Shown piece after piece: positions 1 through 11,519 of a DNA stretch of 64,000 bases. The stretch's first letter is position 1, and each line of letters starts with the position of its first letter. A program made the position numbers and the translations under genes. The stretch is from Paguma larvata. Lineage: Eukaryota; Chordata; Mammalia; Carnivora; Viverridae. The DNA is taken from assembly GCA_030068075.1 (NCBI GenBank), contig CM057825.1, positions 77,515,123-77,579,122 on the forward strand, read 5' to 3'. The notes under the pieces were generated by a model. That model saw only the letters and a list, made by a program, of their open reading frames with translations, searched no databases and was not told the origin of the DNA.

Positions 1-1298
1 TAAACAGGAAGAGGGGTTGGTAGCTAGTGCTCTGTCGGTCTGCCTGCCTGCACCTTTTGCCTTTCAGCTGAAAGTCTCCTGCCTTGTTTACTTTTCCCTG
101 ATTACTGCTTTGGACATTCTGAATAATGTAACAGAGTGGTTAAGGATCAGAGAAGAAATCAGAGGTCCAAATTTTGGACTTCCTAGATTTTTCCACAACT
201 TTATCTTGTGAGTTTAAAGTAGTAATATTCAACCAGGAGAAAGCAATAAAAGCTTACAGATAATCATGGTTAACTTTATATAGGGATAAAATACAAGAAT
301 GCCAACTTCTCTCATAATGGTAACTGAGTGTTAGAGTTGGGGAAGCAACTGGGACATGAACTCAGGGTAAGTATAGAGGAACAAAGGGTCAATGTCAGAA
401 CAGGGTTGAGAGTATCTTATTGAAAATTATTTTATTTCTAAGTCCAATGAGTTGTTATAACATCACTGACATTGAAGGATATTATCACAACTCCCGGAAC
501 TTACAAATTATTCAGCAGTCATTCCTATCTGGGATGAACATGTGCATCTGTGCTTTGCTTTCCAAGAATGAAAATTATGCTTGTTTTACAACTGCATAAA
601 GTTTGGCATAATTGAATGTGCAGGTAAATGCTTTAAAATACTGTCCTACAGAAGTGATATCATTCTGAGCTCAGAAAGACAGGTGTAGGAAATCTCCTCA
701 GGGTTCAATTGCTGAATACACAGAGTCCTTAATAAACTATCTAGACATATCGAGAGTCAGAAGTGGGTTTCTTTTAGTGAAGGGGTGTGACAGACCAACA
801 GGGCCGACATCAGAATGTTAGGAAGAGCCATCTGGGAAGGTCCAATAGAGAAAATAGCAATGTTAGGAGATCTAGCAAGAGACAAAGATGTCCAAGTGGA
901 ATGAAAGAGAATGTAGGCAGAAAGCCCCGTTGGGATTGGAAGTTTGGAGACAAGAGGGAAGGGTGGAACAGAGGCAGAGGGCGATACCAAAAGAGGACCA
1001 GATGTCTAAGGGGGAAGGCAAGCTTGACAGGTCTCACAGGTTGAAACAAAATGTTAGCTAGAAACCTAGAGAGAGGTTAAAGTAAAGTGGTCAGAATCCA
1101 GGCAAGAAAGTAAGTAACACTTATGGGGCATGAGAAACAACAAAGATCAAGAGCTCAAAATAGGATTCTAAGCCCAAAACTTTCTAAGATAGAGACCAGA
1201 TATGTCCTTAGTGTGATGGAGATAAATAGGTTCATATGGTTACGAAAGTGAGTAATATGGACAAGGTATTCTAATGCTTGGCTCTCTACAATATTACA
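1..1298. other. Non-coding sequence, no gene recognised
   Basis: No exon, repeat family or RNA gene is recognisable here. From about 787 to 1110 the + strand is clearly purine-rich (runs of GA, AGAGG, GGGAAGG), which opens short frames on both strands by composition alone; those peptides match no family I know. Confidence 0.5.
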
Positions 1299-1319
1299 GA
1301 CACACACACACACACACAG
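1299..1319. repeat. (CA)n microsatellite
   Basis: About nine uninterrupted CA units follow a short acaga lead-in. Simple dinucleotide repeat. Confidence 0.85.
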
Positions 1320-1379
1320 AGGAAGGACTGAAAAATTAAAGAGCAAAATGTTCACAAAATCTCTTAGAAGTAGAAGGGA

Positions 1380-1470
1380 AATATGAGTGATTTCATTTTC
1401 TTTTTGCTTCTGTATGCTTTCTGAATCGTCTGTAATGAACATGTATTATTTAAAAAAATAATAATATAAA
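1380..1470 (+). mobile_element. Possible old L1 3' end
   Basis: A stretch ending in a form of 'gtaatgaacatgtattatt' followed by A/T-rich sequence resembles the 3' terminus of old mammalian L1 (L1M) elements in sense orientation. Only a short piece is readable and no duplication flanks it, so the family is tentative. Confidence 0.35.
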
Positions 1471-3059
1471 AATTAAAAAAATTGATCCAAATGAATTGCA
1501 GTATATATACAGAGAGTGAGAGAATTTGGTATTTTGTTCAGTGGCTGGTGATTGATCTTGCCTAGATGGGGCACAGATGTAAAACCAAATTATCGCAGGA
1601 CACAACAGATTCTCTTGGAATTGTATAAATTCCCGTTTTCAATCCGCTTGTCTTTTATCTTCTAGTGGAAATTTCTTAATGGACCGGTTGAACAGCCACT
1701 TTCTTCCAAAACAGTCATTTAGGGATCTTTATGGGATACGATGAAATAAGAGTTGGAAATTATTGAGCTGAGGTGATTAATTGGAAGGATTCAAAATGAA
1801 TAAATTAAGATAGGACCCCAATCCCTGAACTCAGCTGGATACTTTTTATTGGATGACTGAGCCCATAATGGGATAATAGAATAAGAAGAATGTTGGGCTT
1901 TATTTTTTAGTTCATTTTGCAAATGAGAAAAGCCTTAGGCAAAATTCCTTTTGTTCTTAATGCCAAAATATTTCACCATTAACCTAACATAAAATGTATT
2001 AGATAATAATTTTAAAAAAATACTGGACCAATAAACCTCATAAAATTCAAAAATGTTTCCTGTCCCAAATATTTTCATTAACCGCAGTGATATAAATAGA
2101 GCCAAAGATATCAAAAATGAAAAGATAAACAAATCCTTCTCAGTTAAAGCTTTTATTCTTACCTCAGGAATTGGGTTATAAGAAAATAAATATTTGGTTA
2201 CATGAATGAAATGGACTATTCAAATGTATTACACACACGTATGTGACTAATTATAATTCTTTGGTCCAGCTGGAAAGTCAGTTTGAATAGCAATCATGAT
2301 TTTAACCTATTCTTGTTCGTGTGTGTCCTCTGAATTTTGGAAAGGCACAGTTGCATTAGGACAATAATAGGATGCTTTGGCCATAGATTTGGATGTTAGA
2401 TAACTCACATGCTGTGTCTTTAATTAAGGCCAGGCCAGTTATGTTTAGCAAGGGATAACAAATGGACCATTGTCATGTTCAGTAGGTTCATACCACCCTT
2501 ACCCATGAGCTAGGTGGATAAAGATCACTTAAGGAGCCCCTAAGGAATATAATGATGCTAAATAGACCCTAAATGTGCTATTCCCCACACAAGCACCAAT
2601 GAAGTTGTAATATGGACTCTGCTAATGACGAATCATTTCTACTCTTTGCTACAGTGAAATAAGGAACTTCGTTTAATACTGTCATTAACACGCTGTAAGC
2701 CCAGTGATTACTCCCATCCACGAATAGTCTCCATGTGACCCCTGGGTGGGCGGTGGACAATGTATGTTTTTTTGATTTAGTTATTTGCTCTGTCATGAAG
2801 CCTTCGGATAAAATAATTCAGGCTGAACAGAATTTGATTGTTAGGAGGACAGGTCTGGGATGATTAGGCCAAAGCAGCAGTGTTCATTTATGTTTTCCCA
2901 TCTTTTATGTTCTACTTAACTCCTGATAACACCAGCTCAGGGGTACAGATGTGCCGTTTTTTCCTAGTTGATCCTATCATTGATCCTCTCCCATATATTC
3001 CTACAGGGTTTCTTGCTTCCAGAAGACAATTATGAGACTGCCCAAGTCACCCCTCTTTT
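1471..3059. other. Non-coding sequence, nothing recognised
   Basis: AT-rich unique-looking sequence without a recognisable repeat, RNA gene or coding exon. Short open frames lack splice-compatible family signatures. Confidence 0.5.
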
Positions 3060-3535
3060 ATAGGTGTGCATGGGGACACTGAGCCCCGGTATCCAGTGTC
3101 TTGCAGTCCTGGCTAACCTGTACCACCATCACTGCCCTGTTGGTACTGTGCATTGCCTGGGCCTAGAACCCGAGACATTGGAATGGCTTCCCTAAACCTC
3201 AATTCCAAAGTGAGATGTCCTTTCCTTTCCTTTTTCTTTGCAGGGGGGTAAGTTGCTCAGGCCCAGGATCCAGGGTACCTGGAATCCCATAAAAGCCCTG
3301 GGCCTTTTCCACGTGATTCTTTATTTTTTCTTCTAAGCAACCGGTAGAACCTAAACAAGTTTGTCTTTGTGCCTTTCCCATGTCCTGCATCTGTCCGCTT
3401 AGGATCAACTATCAGATCCCCTAACCACTGAGAGCGGAGCTGGGCAGAGATGCCCATGATAGCTTCTCATGAGCTGCCGTGAGCTGGCACCAGCTCACCA
3501 CTCTTTATGGGTATCTTGCATGTTGTGTTGTGCTC
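3060..3535. other. GC-richer block of unknown origin, weakly LTR-like
   Basis: This block is richer in GC than both sides. It contains cataaaagccc (3290-3300), a TATA-like word, followed by a T-rich stretch near 3320, and a pyrimidine tract ending in ttgcag just before gtaag (about 3220-3250). An old LTR is possible, but I see no terminal TG...CA pair or target duplication and cannot assign a family. Confidence 0.2.
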
Positions 3536-3875
3536 CTAATTACAATTAGGAAGTTAAAATTCGGGGGAGTCAACAGTACAGCGGCATAGTTTATGTAATG
3601 CAGTAGAAATGGCCCTGAAAATTGTACCTGAATAGAATATTTATTAATCATAAGGGAGGTCATTATTTCAGAGAAAACTGTACTGAAGAGCTTAGTAAAG
3701 CAAAGATTTCAAAATATATATATATTTTCAAAATGAACCATGCCTCCTGATTTGTCAGACTTATATACTTGGAGTTTATGTTTCACGTTTCTCTTTAGAG
3801 TAATGTATGCCTATAAAACTAAAAAACAGGTTAACAATTTTATGGGGGGCTGGGGCTTGAGCAGGGGTCTTTCAT
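3536..3875. other. Non-coding sequence, nothing recognised
   Basis: AT-rich, with a short (TA)n run near 3715-3725. No coding or repeat signature identified. Confidence 0.45.
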
Positions 3876-3886
3876 GACTCTTTCAT

Positions 3887-4140
3887 GTTTTTAAATGTTT
3901 TTTTAAATTTTACTTATTTTGAAAGAGAGAGAGAGAGAGAGAGAAAACACAAGCATGTGAGCAGGGCTGGGGCAGAGAGAGAGAGGGAGAGAGGGAGAGA
4001 GGGAGAGGGAGAATCCCAAGCAGGCTCTGCGCTGTCAGCATGGAGCCTGACACAGGGCTCCATCCCATGAACTGTGAGATCATTACCTGAGCCAAAATCA
4101 AGAGTTGAACACTTACTGACTGAGCCACCCAGGCGCTGCT
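3887..4140 (-). mobile_element. Feliform tRNA-derived SINE (SINEC_Fc-type), antisense
   Basis: Reads as a T-rich tail, a (GA)n polypurine middle, then the reverse complement of the tRNA-like head ending in gagccacccaggcg. The GA portion is expanded. Flanks gactctttcat (3876-3886) and gaatctttcat (4141-4151) look like an 11-bp target-site duplication with one mismatch, so the insertion is complete. Confidence 0.93.
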
Positions 4141-4151
4141 GAATCTTTCAT

Positions 4152-6680
4152 TATTCAAGTTGTTGCCTTCCTTTCGGATGGAAATATGACTGCTTTCTTT
4201 GGTAGCTTTTGACAGGGCCCTAGGAGTCACCTGCAAAGACATGTTTTCTGGGAGAATCTGCATTTCTATTTTCTCATATACTTCCTGTGTTCCTTTGAGC
4301 AGAGGCATAAGGAAGTAGGGAAACTGCATTTGGGCCCTTGTTCTTCCCTAGAGGGCTGCATGGTTTGAACAATTCAGAAGGCCTGAGTCTCCATTTTTTT
4401 TGTAAAATGGGAAGAGTCCGCTTAATGATGGCTAAATTGGCATCTGGTAGTGCAATTTTGAGAAACAAAAATGTGAGTGTCCATCTTTGAATACACCACC
4501 AAATCATGAATTTCTCTATTCATATTCAGATGCTAACTACTAAGGACACATGTGCATTTACGAAGGCAAAAAATGGCACAGAACTTTGGGGAAACTTACA
4601 TATTTAATAGAGCTAAACGATTCATGCCCAGTAGTGGCAAACTGCTTTCTTGAGTAATGGTGGAATATATTTTCTCAGGTGATAGTTTAAATTCAGCTCT
4701 ACTGGGGCTTAATTAAGGAGTGATGTCTGTAGTCACGAGCAATTCTGTTGAATGAAATCACTGAAGAAATAGAAATGCCCCAGAAAGCAATGCCAGTCTT
4801 TGGCATTGGAGGAATAATGTGGTTTAGTTAGTTTGGGTTCTTAAATTCGAAGGAGATTCAAGGCTCTGTTGAATGGATCAGGGGTGAATCCCAGTGGCCT
4901 TGGCCTGTTGGCAAGAGCCAGGGAAGTTGATTTTGTGTCTGGGCTGTTGGGCAAGTTCCTGAAACCAATTTTCTGCTGGAAACAGTGTGTATCCTTCTGG
5001 CAACAAGCTGCTTGAGCAATGAGCTGTCACATTTCAATGCAGAAGCCTTTTGTTTGGCAATGAGATAATTTTAGTTCTTATTCTATCAGGAATCTATTTA
5101 GAAATTCAGCATAAATGCATTTGGAGTATACTAGCTTCTTCACAGGGGAGCTAAGGTCCAAAGCAAATCATAATGTGTTCCTCCCCCCCTCCACTTTCTC
5201 ATATGCACCTCCTCCCATATGACATGTTTTGAGGAAACAGGCGAAAGAACACCAAGGGCATCCTTGAAAGGTGGTTCTCAAAGCACAGTATGTGCAGAGT
5301 GTAAGGAAGTACATCCATTCCTCGCCTTACTGATGGAGGTCAGAGAATGATTTAGAAGCTGAATCTGTATATATGTTGCTCGAGTTTTGTTGGCATCTAC
5401 TGGTTTTTGCACTAGATAAGGTTTATCAGCCTTCTCAGCTTTAAACATCTAAGATGCTAAGACAAAACTGGCAGTAGTATAAAGGATGTGCTCAGATGAC
5501 AATTGTGCAGGGGTCTACAAAGACCAGCCATCTTCTTTATTTTTATCTTTATTTTTATAGTGTAAATTGCCCATTTGTTCTTATATGCTACTAGAAACGT
5601 ATTCAAGCACACTCTCCAATATCATTTTGTGATCCTCTATTGTGTATGCAGGAAAAACATGCATGAGAAAATTACATTGCTTTTAAAGTGGCTTAGATGC
5701 ATGTCTTCTAATATAGAGCTTAGTGTAAAATGTCATCTGAACAGAATCATGGTGTCTTCCTTCCTTTCCAAGAAATTCCTGTTCACTTATCTTTATTTAT
5801 GTACCAGTGGAGACCAAACTGCAGCTTTCCTTTACATTTCCCTATATTTCCTCTGTTCACCTAACCTTTCAACAACCCTTTTGGATTCAACAGAGCATGT
5901 AATTATTGCACCATATAGAAACAGTTGGGGGAAACAAATGCCATAGTGCAAAAGGTGTAATTTATGGTGGTAAGTCATCCAGAAAAACGTGGAAAGAATG
6001 TTCAATTTATTTTAAATATCTTAATACCATTGCCTTTTTTCTTTCAATTGTGCAAAGTCTTTGTGTGACACATGAAAAATTATTAAACGAGATTATATAA
6101 AACTCCAGCAGAAGTTGCTATAAAAATTAAAATGTCCCAATTTAAATGACAATAGGAAACTAGCAGGGTTTAAGGCATTTATTTTCTTCCTTCAAATATG
6201 TGACTATAACTAGAGTCCAGACATTTTCATTTGTCAGTAGCTCAAATAACATCTTGTGTTCTTCAATCTTAGAAAGATACAAAGGTGAGCTTCTGGGCTT
6301 ATAGAGTACACGTGCACATGTGTGTCTATATGGGCTGGTAGAATGGAAATACTAGTGACACTTTGGTGTGATGTTAATTTTATCTCAAAATCTGATGTAT
6401 AGAATATAGGACTGTAGCAGTGTGAAAATAATGCCCTCATATAGTCATGTTATCACATATATGTTTGTGAATATGTAAGTATATATATGTGTGTGTGTAT
6501 ACCTTGTAAATTTATAAATAGAATACTAACATTTATTTCGGAAGCTAGAACTTTCAAACTAAGCAGAAGTATAGTATAGTATACGTGGAAGCATTATTTG
6601 AAGTGTTTGCTTCAATATTTAGGCTATTTGGCTTCTGTTAAATCCTAGTGCTCAACTATGATTTCAGCATGTTTTAGCTC
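4152..6680. other. Non-coding sequence, nothing recognised
   Basis: About 2.5 kb of unique-looking AT-rich sequence. A short TA/TG simple run lies near 6478-6502. The longest open frame (near 5575-5946) has low-complexity hydrophobic composition, no domain and no splice context that would support an exon. Confidence 0.5.
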
Positions 6681-6857
6681 AGGTGCTCTCAACACTGGAT
6701 TTAATAGAATCATCTAGGGAACCTTAAAAAATTCCAATGCCAAGACTCCATCTCTGGAGATTCTAATTTAATTGGTTTGGGAGTGGGGCTGGGCATTGGT
6801 AATTTTTAAAAGCTCTCTTGATGAATCTAATGTGCAGTCAGGGTTGACGGTCACTGT
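6681..6857 (+). mobile_element. MER5A-like hAT (Charlie) DNA transposon relic
   Basis: The block runs from a degraded 'tgctctcaacactgg' start, through 'agaatcatctaggga' and a 'ggagtggggctgggcattggt' core, to 'aaaagctctc'. It ends near 'cactg'. This is the order of the non-autonomous MER5A element in sense orientation. It is heavily mutated, as expected for an ancient mammalian family. Confidence 0.72.
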
Positions 6858-7034
6858 GTTAGCCAGGCGTTGTCAAGCAATCACTTGCAACATCTAACAA
6901 CCACCACATGGTGATCTTGAGCTCACTGAGATCTTTCCTGCCGTGGTGACTGTGCAAACCCAGAACTACTGAGGTCTGAAAAAGGGTGCCATCTGTAGTT
7001 TCAGGCAAAAAGAACCAGGAAAGACAGTGCTATG

Positions 7035-7125
7035 GAAATGACTTAGGAAGGACTAAGCCTTAGGTGATTTGCACAAGATTATAAGCCAAAGTGGAGTCAG
7101 GCCTTGAATCCAGATCTTCCGTGGT
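7035..7125 (-). mobile_element. Possible MIR relic, antisense
   Basis: The series 'gatttgcacaaga...agtggagtcaggccttgaatccagatcttc' follows the antisense MIR core (cacacagctagtaagtggcagagccgggatttgaaccc). It is short and degraded. Confidence 0.4.
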
Positions 7126-7324
7126 GATAGGGTTGAATGTGAATCTCTGGGGTCTACAGCAGGCATGGGTATATCGGCTCCAGCACTGACTGGCTGGTTG
7201 AGTGATAATAGGTATGTCATTTATTTGTCAGTCTGGTAAAGACTTTGGGACTCTTCCCTTTTGAGCCAAGTATGTTTGGGGAAGAAAAATGTAGTACCAG
7301 TCTTAATCTTATGTAGCAGGTCTT

Positions 7325-7445
7325 ACTTAGTTACTTAACCTTTTTTGGCCAAAGTTTTAATACTTATAAAATTGAGGTAATTATTATTATGCCTACTTTG
7401 TAGGTTGGTTGATTGAAAGGATTAAAATAATGTAATAAATGTAAA
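7325..7445 (+). mobile_element. MIR-like relic, sense
   Basis: 'ttacttaacc', 'ataaaattgaggtaatt', 'tgcctactttgtaggttg' and 'aaaggattaaaataatgtaa' follow the order of the MIR 3' half. There is substantial mutation and no recognisable 5' half. Confidence 0.5.
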
Positions 7446-7449
7446 ACCA

Positions 7450-7812
7450 TTTGTGATCTCCTTATTATTATTATTATTACTATTTTTGTTATTTGACTCC
7501 ACAATTTATTCTTTCTCTTATACTATGCCACTTCCTCAGATTCTATACATATATCTCAACTTTAAGTTTTTTTTAAATCATAATTTGGAATCTTTTACTC
7601 CCAGGAGAGGACAGTAAATCCAATTCTTTTCCTTAACACTTAATCTGAATGATAGGTTATTTTTCCATTTTCATTAATAATAGTTCCTTGGATGCCTTCA
7701 GTTGCCTTTTCTTCTAAGCCAACAACAGATGTAGAAAATATGTTTATTATTGCTTACTTTTTCTTATGTACTACTACATTTATGTAAGTGCTTTGAAAAT
7801 ACAACTCTTGCT
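7450..7812. other. Non-coding sequence with short (TTA)n run
   Basis: A (TTA)n stretch lies near 7463-7483. The rest is AT-rich with no assigned feature. Confidence 0.45.
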
Positions 7813-7883
7813 GTAATAATATTAACTGTTATATGGTGCTTACCACATGCCAGGTAGAGTTTAAAATGTTTTACATATAATAT
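7813..7883 (-). mobile_element. MIR relic, 3' part, antisense (split element)
   Basis: 'tggtgcttaccacatgccaggtagagt' followed by 'atgttttacatataatatta' is the antisense MIR 3' part. The matching continuation (lattermost core) appears at 8161, after about 280 bp of L1-like sequence, so one MIR appears to have been split. Confidence 0.65.
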
Positions 7884-8160
7884 TAAAAAAATTTTATTAT
7901 GGAAAATTCCAAACACGAACAGGAGTACCTGTGGATGGAGAGGATATGAACCTCCACATACTTATGATTCATTTTTAACTATTATTCCCTCATGGCCAGT
8001 TTGTTTTGTCTGTAGCCCTTCAACCTCACTCTCATAATAATATTATTTTTCTCTAAGTAGTTCAGTATGCATCTTGAAAAGATAAAGACTTTTCAAAAAA
8101 AGATTCTCACAGTACTAATATCACATGCAAATGTATAACCCTTATAAAAAAACTTGTATG
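7884..8160 (-). mobile_element. Old L1 3'-end fragment inserted in a MIR, antisense
   Basis: It starts 'ttttattatggaaaattccaaac' and continues 'acctccacatacttatgattc', a layout I know from antisense 3' ends of old L1M elements. It lies between two halves of one antisense MIR, which dates it as younger than that MIR. No clear target duplication is left. Confidence 0.5.
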
Positions 8161-8322
8161 TTCAATAATTTTAGCATCTCTATTTTACAGATGAAGAAAT
8201 CGAGGCACAGAGACATTAAGTAACTTCCCCAAGGGCACGTAGCTAGTAAGTAACAGAAGTGAAAGTTGAAACCAGGTGATCTGGCTACACGACCTGTGTT
8301 TTTTAACTACTTTGATGTACCA
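8161..8322 (-). mobile_element. MIR relic, core part, antisense (split element)
   Basis: 'attttacagatgaagaaatcgaggcacagagacattaagtaacttccccaagggcacgtagctagtaagt' is read here in MIR antisense order: the segments 'acagatgaagaaa', 'gaggcacagag', 'aagtaacttcccc' and 'agctagtaagtaacag' are well kept. It continues the MIR piece at 7813-7883. Confidence 0.82.
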
Positions 8323-8451
8323 GCTTCTCTAACAAAGAAAATGCAATGTACAATAATTTCTTTTCAATGCATGTGAGGTTTCAGGGTTCTTAATGGCTTA
8401 ATTAGATGGGTGTCCTGTTGTGCATGAGGATTCGAGTTTACTCTCTGCAGT

Positions 8452-8649
8452 TGCATGGACTTAGGTTTCAGACAGTCTTGAGTTTGAATTCTGGCTCCGT
8501 CACTTATTAGTCATGTGACTTTGTGCCCATTGTGTATCCTCCGTCAACTACAGTTCCTTTGTCTATTGTATGATGGTATAACAATACCTACCTCATGAAG
8601 TTGTCTTTGAGTTAATGTATGGAAATGCTTTGTCCTAAGCCTGACACAT
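8452..8649 (+). mobile_element. MIR, nearly complete, sense
   Basis: The segments 'cagtcttgagtttgaattctggctc', 'cacttattagtcatgtgact', 'tacctacctcatgaagttgt' and 'gtcctaagcctgacac' are in MIR order from the tRNA-related region through the core to the 3' end. A good example of this ancient tRNA-derived SINE. Confidence 0.85.
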
Positions 8650-10189
8650 GTCGGTACTTCTGTACTGTAATATGGGTACATCAATTAGGCACTTAAGTAC
8701 CTCTAGGAAGACGAGTGTATATTTATAAATGTTTGAAGTATTTAAGTATTTAAATGCTAACATTTGGAAGTGTGTGTTTTTTCTTTTCTTTTCTTTTTTT
8801 AACCTTCGAAAAGATGTAGTGCACTTGATTAAATTGATTCTCTTGCCTTGACTGGTTAGGCAGCAGTCCCTTAAACACCCAAGAAATACCTTGATATACA
8901 CTTAGTGGAACTGATTTAGAAATGTCTCCTAATTTCCAGCTGGGCAACTGCCACCTTGTTAAAGCAAAATAAATGTTATAGTATATTAGCTCATATAAGC
9001 GAAGGAACATAATTTTCAGTGAATGATGTCTCTCTCTTTGAGCTACTGTAAAGTCATTTGTCAACATCCATCCTAAGGATACAGTGAAAATTCTCACAGA
9101 ACACGCATGTACATCTTTTGTTGCCTGGCTTTTTCCACTCTAGCCTTCAGCTGGTTTCTGTACTGTGAACAATAGGATGAAGTGTGAAGAGTGTTAAAAA
9201 CAGGAGAGTGTAAATGTGTGTGCGCGCGTGTGTGGGTATGTGTAGGAGTCCCCGTGTGTGACTGCCTTTTAAAATGAAATATAAATTGTTTCTTGTTTAC
9301 TTACTATTTTGGAATTTATGTGCACTCTTATATACCACTACTTTGGAAAAGCAAGGTTTGATCCTACACAGACTTATTTCATGGTATTTTCCCTCTGCTC
9401 TGTTGCATCTGATATTCAGAAACTGTATCCTTTTCCAGATCTTCTTTATTTTTTCCTTGTTCATATTAGTGCTTCCCAGGATTTATACTGAACAATTCAA
9501 CCTTGTCAAAGAAGAATCATGCTTTCACCATATTGTACTTAATTGTGTGGACTGTTACTTCTAACCGTGTGATTTATATACCTCGCACACTTTGTCAACA
9601 AGGCATTCCTTTTAATATTCCCACTAGGTAAGAATAACACCTTATAACCTTGTTCTCTCTCCTTTCTCTTCTTTGTTAGGTAAAAATGAAAGGGTTACTT
9701 TGATTTATAAGTAGCAGTTTAACTTGGCTCTCACCTTCAAGATCTCCTTGCACAGTGAAGAAAACAAATGTATTTTGCTCTATAAACATTATATTAGAGA
9801 ATTTTCTTCGCATGTCCTTAAACATCTTGCTCCTCGGTTTGGAATCCCTCCCTTGGCAGGAAAGGGAGAACTGCGGAGGATGCTGAGCCTTGGAAATTCT
9901 CTGTTGAAGCCACGTTTCTTGCCTCCAGCAGTGTATATATGGGGGGCATTAGGTTGCATGCCTTTTCTGTAGTTGTGTCAAGATAATAATTCATGTTGTC
10001 TGATCAAACACTTGGCAGGGGTTGGACGCTATGCCTACCTTTTAGAATTTTGCATTGACATTTTCTGAATGACATAAAGACTTCAAATTATATTCAGTTC
10101 TGGAACTTGATCCTGGGCATAAAATTAGAAAATCGAGGATGGTTTGTCACTTGGATAAGTTTGGTTTTGCAGTCAGCTGATGCTCTATT
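8650..10189. other. Non-coding sequence, nothing recognised
   Basis: AT-rich sequence with a CT-rich run at about 8777-8800 and a mixed TG/CG simple run at about 9215-9245 (tgtgtgcgcgcgtgtgtg). The short frames between 9274 and 9972 have no family signature. Confidence 0.5.
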
Positions 10190-10197
10190 TTATCTAC

Positions 10198-10234
<37 letters not shown>

Positions 10235-10243
10235 ATCTATCCC
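10190..10243. repeat. (TCTA)n tetranucleotide microsatellite
   Basis: About eleven to twelve tandem TCTA units with one interruption at each end. Repeats of this class are commonly length-polymorphic. Confidence 0.93.
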
Positions 10244-10250
10244 TATCTTT

Positions 10251-10425
10251 TTTATACTTTTTTGAAGGTGATAATATTTATACAATAAAGTGCATCAATT
10301 TTAGGTAGAATTCATTGACAAATGTATATATTCAAGTAACCACCACCCTACCCAGGTTATCGAACATTTCTGTTATGCCTGATCTTTCCTTATGGCCCTT
10401 TCGCGGTGATAAGAATACCTTTCAG
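10251..10425 (-). mobile_element. Old L1 3'-end fragment, antisense
   Basis: 'acaataaagtgcatcaattttaggtagaattcattgacaaatgtatatattcaagtaaccaccacc' style sequence matches the antisense 3'UTR of old L1M elements: the words 'acaataaagtgca', 'caaatgtatatattc' and 'taaccaccacc' are in order. The adjacent (TCTA)n may have grown near its tail. Confidence 0.6.
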
Positions 10426-10989
10426 AGACTGTCATTCTTAGATGAAGACACATCATCAAAACCCAGTTGTAACTGTGTGGATAAGATTGGCTTTACATTA
10501 ACAAAAGCAGCATTCTCTATAATTACTTTATTGTAAGTAGAAACATGCAGGGACTAAAGGAGTTGCTACTCTTGACTGGCAGCTCAGGAGAGGAGGGGAG
10601 GAAAGGGTGGAAGCGAGTGGATGTTGGGCAGCAGCTTATACACTGCAGTCAGCAGAGGAAGCTGGCTTCGGCTTTCGAGGGACCTTTCTGTGGCTTTAGT
10701 AAAAGGGATGAATTACAGTAGGTATCTGCAATGAAGGACCGCAAGATGACCCAAAAGGAAAAATGTCACATGTAGTAGAGGTCAGAGAGCCTTGCTGAAT
10801 TGTTATTCAATAAATGCAAGATTGGTAATTGTCATTCAGCAAATGCAGGTTTGGTGCAGAGACCAAAGCCAGCTGCCAGAGAGCAAAAAGATGTTAGAGG
10901 TATGTGTTCAATAATAGAGACTTTACAGAGTGTGTACAGTATACTGGTCAAGGTATTGGCCCTTTATTAAATCAAAACAATTCTGCCCG
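10426..10989. other. Non-coding sequence, nothing recognised
   Basis: Mixed composition; from about 10560 to 10700 it is richer in G. No repeat family or exon recognised. Confidence 0.45.
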
Positions 10990-11335
10990 AGCAAGGCAAA
11001 GGGGGGACTTGACGGTGGTTGACGTAGTGGGTGGGAGGGCGAGACAAAGGCAAGGAGGCTGGCGATCCCCATTAAACAGGGTTTATTTTTGATGAGATAG
11101 GTCTGAGTTCTTTACCCACCGTGGGCGTTTGATATCGTTCAGACAGCTCAATTATAGGATTTTGATGCCTCTAGTGACTCAATCAATCATTTGTAGTAAG
11201 GTTCGGTTGTTTGCGTGCTGTAATGCGCTGATGAAGACGGCAGTTAGCTCTTTCATTGTTAAGAATGGAGGGATTGCAGCAGGGGAAACCCTAAAGCGAT
11301 TTCTGATTTAAGCTGCCTGCGCACAATTGGATCAG
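10990..11335. other. CpG-retaining unique block, candidate conserved element
   Basis: CpG dinucleotides are frequent here for this neighbourhood (for example gacggtggttgacg, gggcgag, ccgtgggcgtttgatatcg, gttcggttgtttgcgtgctgtaatgcg), although the block is not GC-rich overall. It also holds homeodomain/SOX-like words (caattata, tgactcaatcaatca, cattgtta). No repeat family fits. This is compositional evidence only. Confidence 0.35.
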
Positions 11336-11519
11336 AAAAGAATAGTTTGGATGACAGAATAAGATGGAAGCCTCAGTTTTACCCACATGCCAGGACCTAT
11401 TTATTTTTTATTATTCCATTTATGCAACATTATTCAAATTGAAGTACGTGCAATTTTGGTCCAAAGACATCTAACAAGTAAGGCTTCTCTGGAGAGTGGA
11501 TTCAGAGCAGTTAAAAGAG

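Noticed and set aside
787..1110. Arg/Lys-rich frame on + and its mirror on -
   Set aside because: Both follow from the purine-rich strand bias; neither shows a family motif.
3199..3260. Pyrimidine tract with cag then gtaag, looking like splice sites
   Set aside because: Acceptor and donor are only a few bases apart, there is no coding frame, and chance occurrence is likely.
3910..4329. Minus-strand frame of 139 codons
   Set aside because: Its 'WVAQSV' and Ser/Leu-rich parts come from the SINE head and GA tract; the same peptide shape recurs at most SINEs in the window.
5575..5946. 123-codon + strand frame
   Set aside because: Low-complexity hydrophobic composition with no domain; no in-frame neighbour or splice pattern supports an exon.
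10190..10243. Evenly spaced repeats considered as a CRISPR array
   Set aside because: They are contiguous 4-bp units without spacers, in a mammalian genome.
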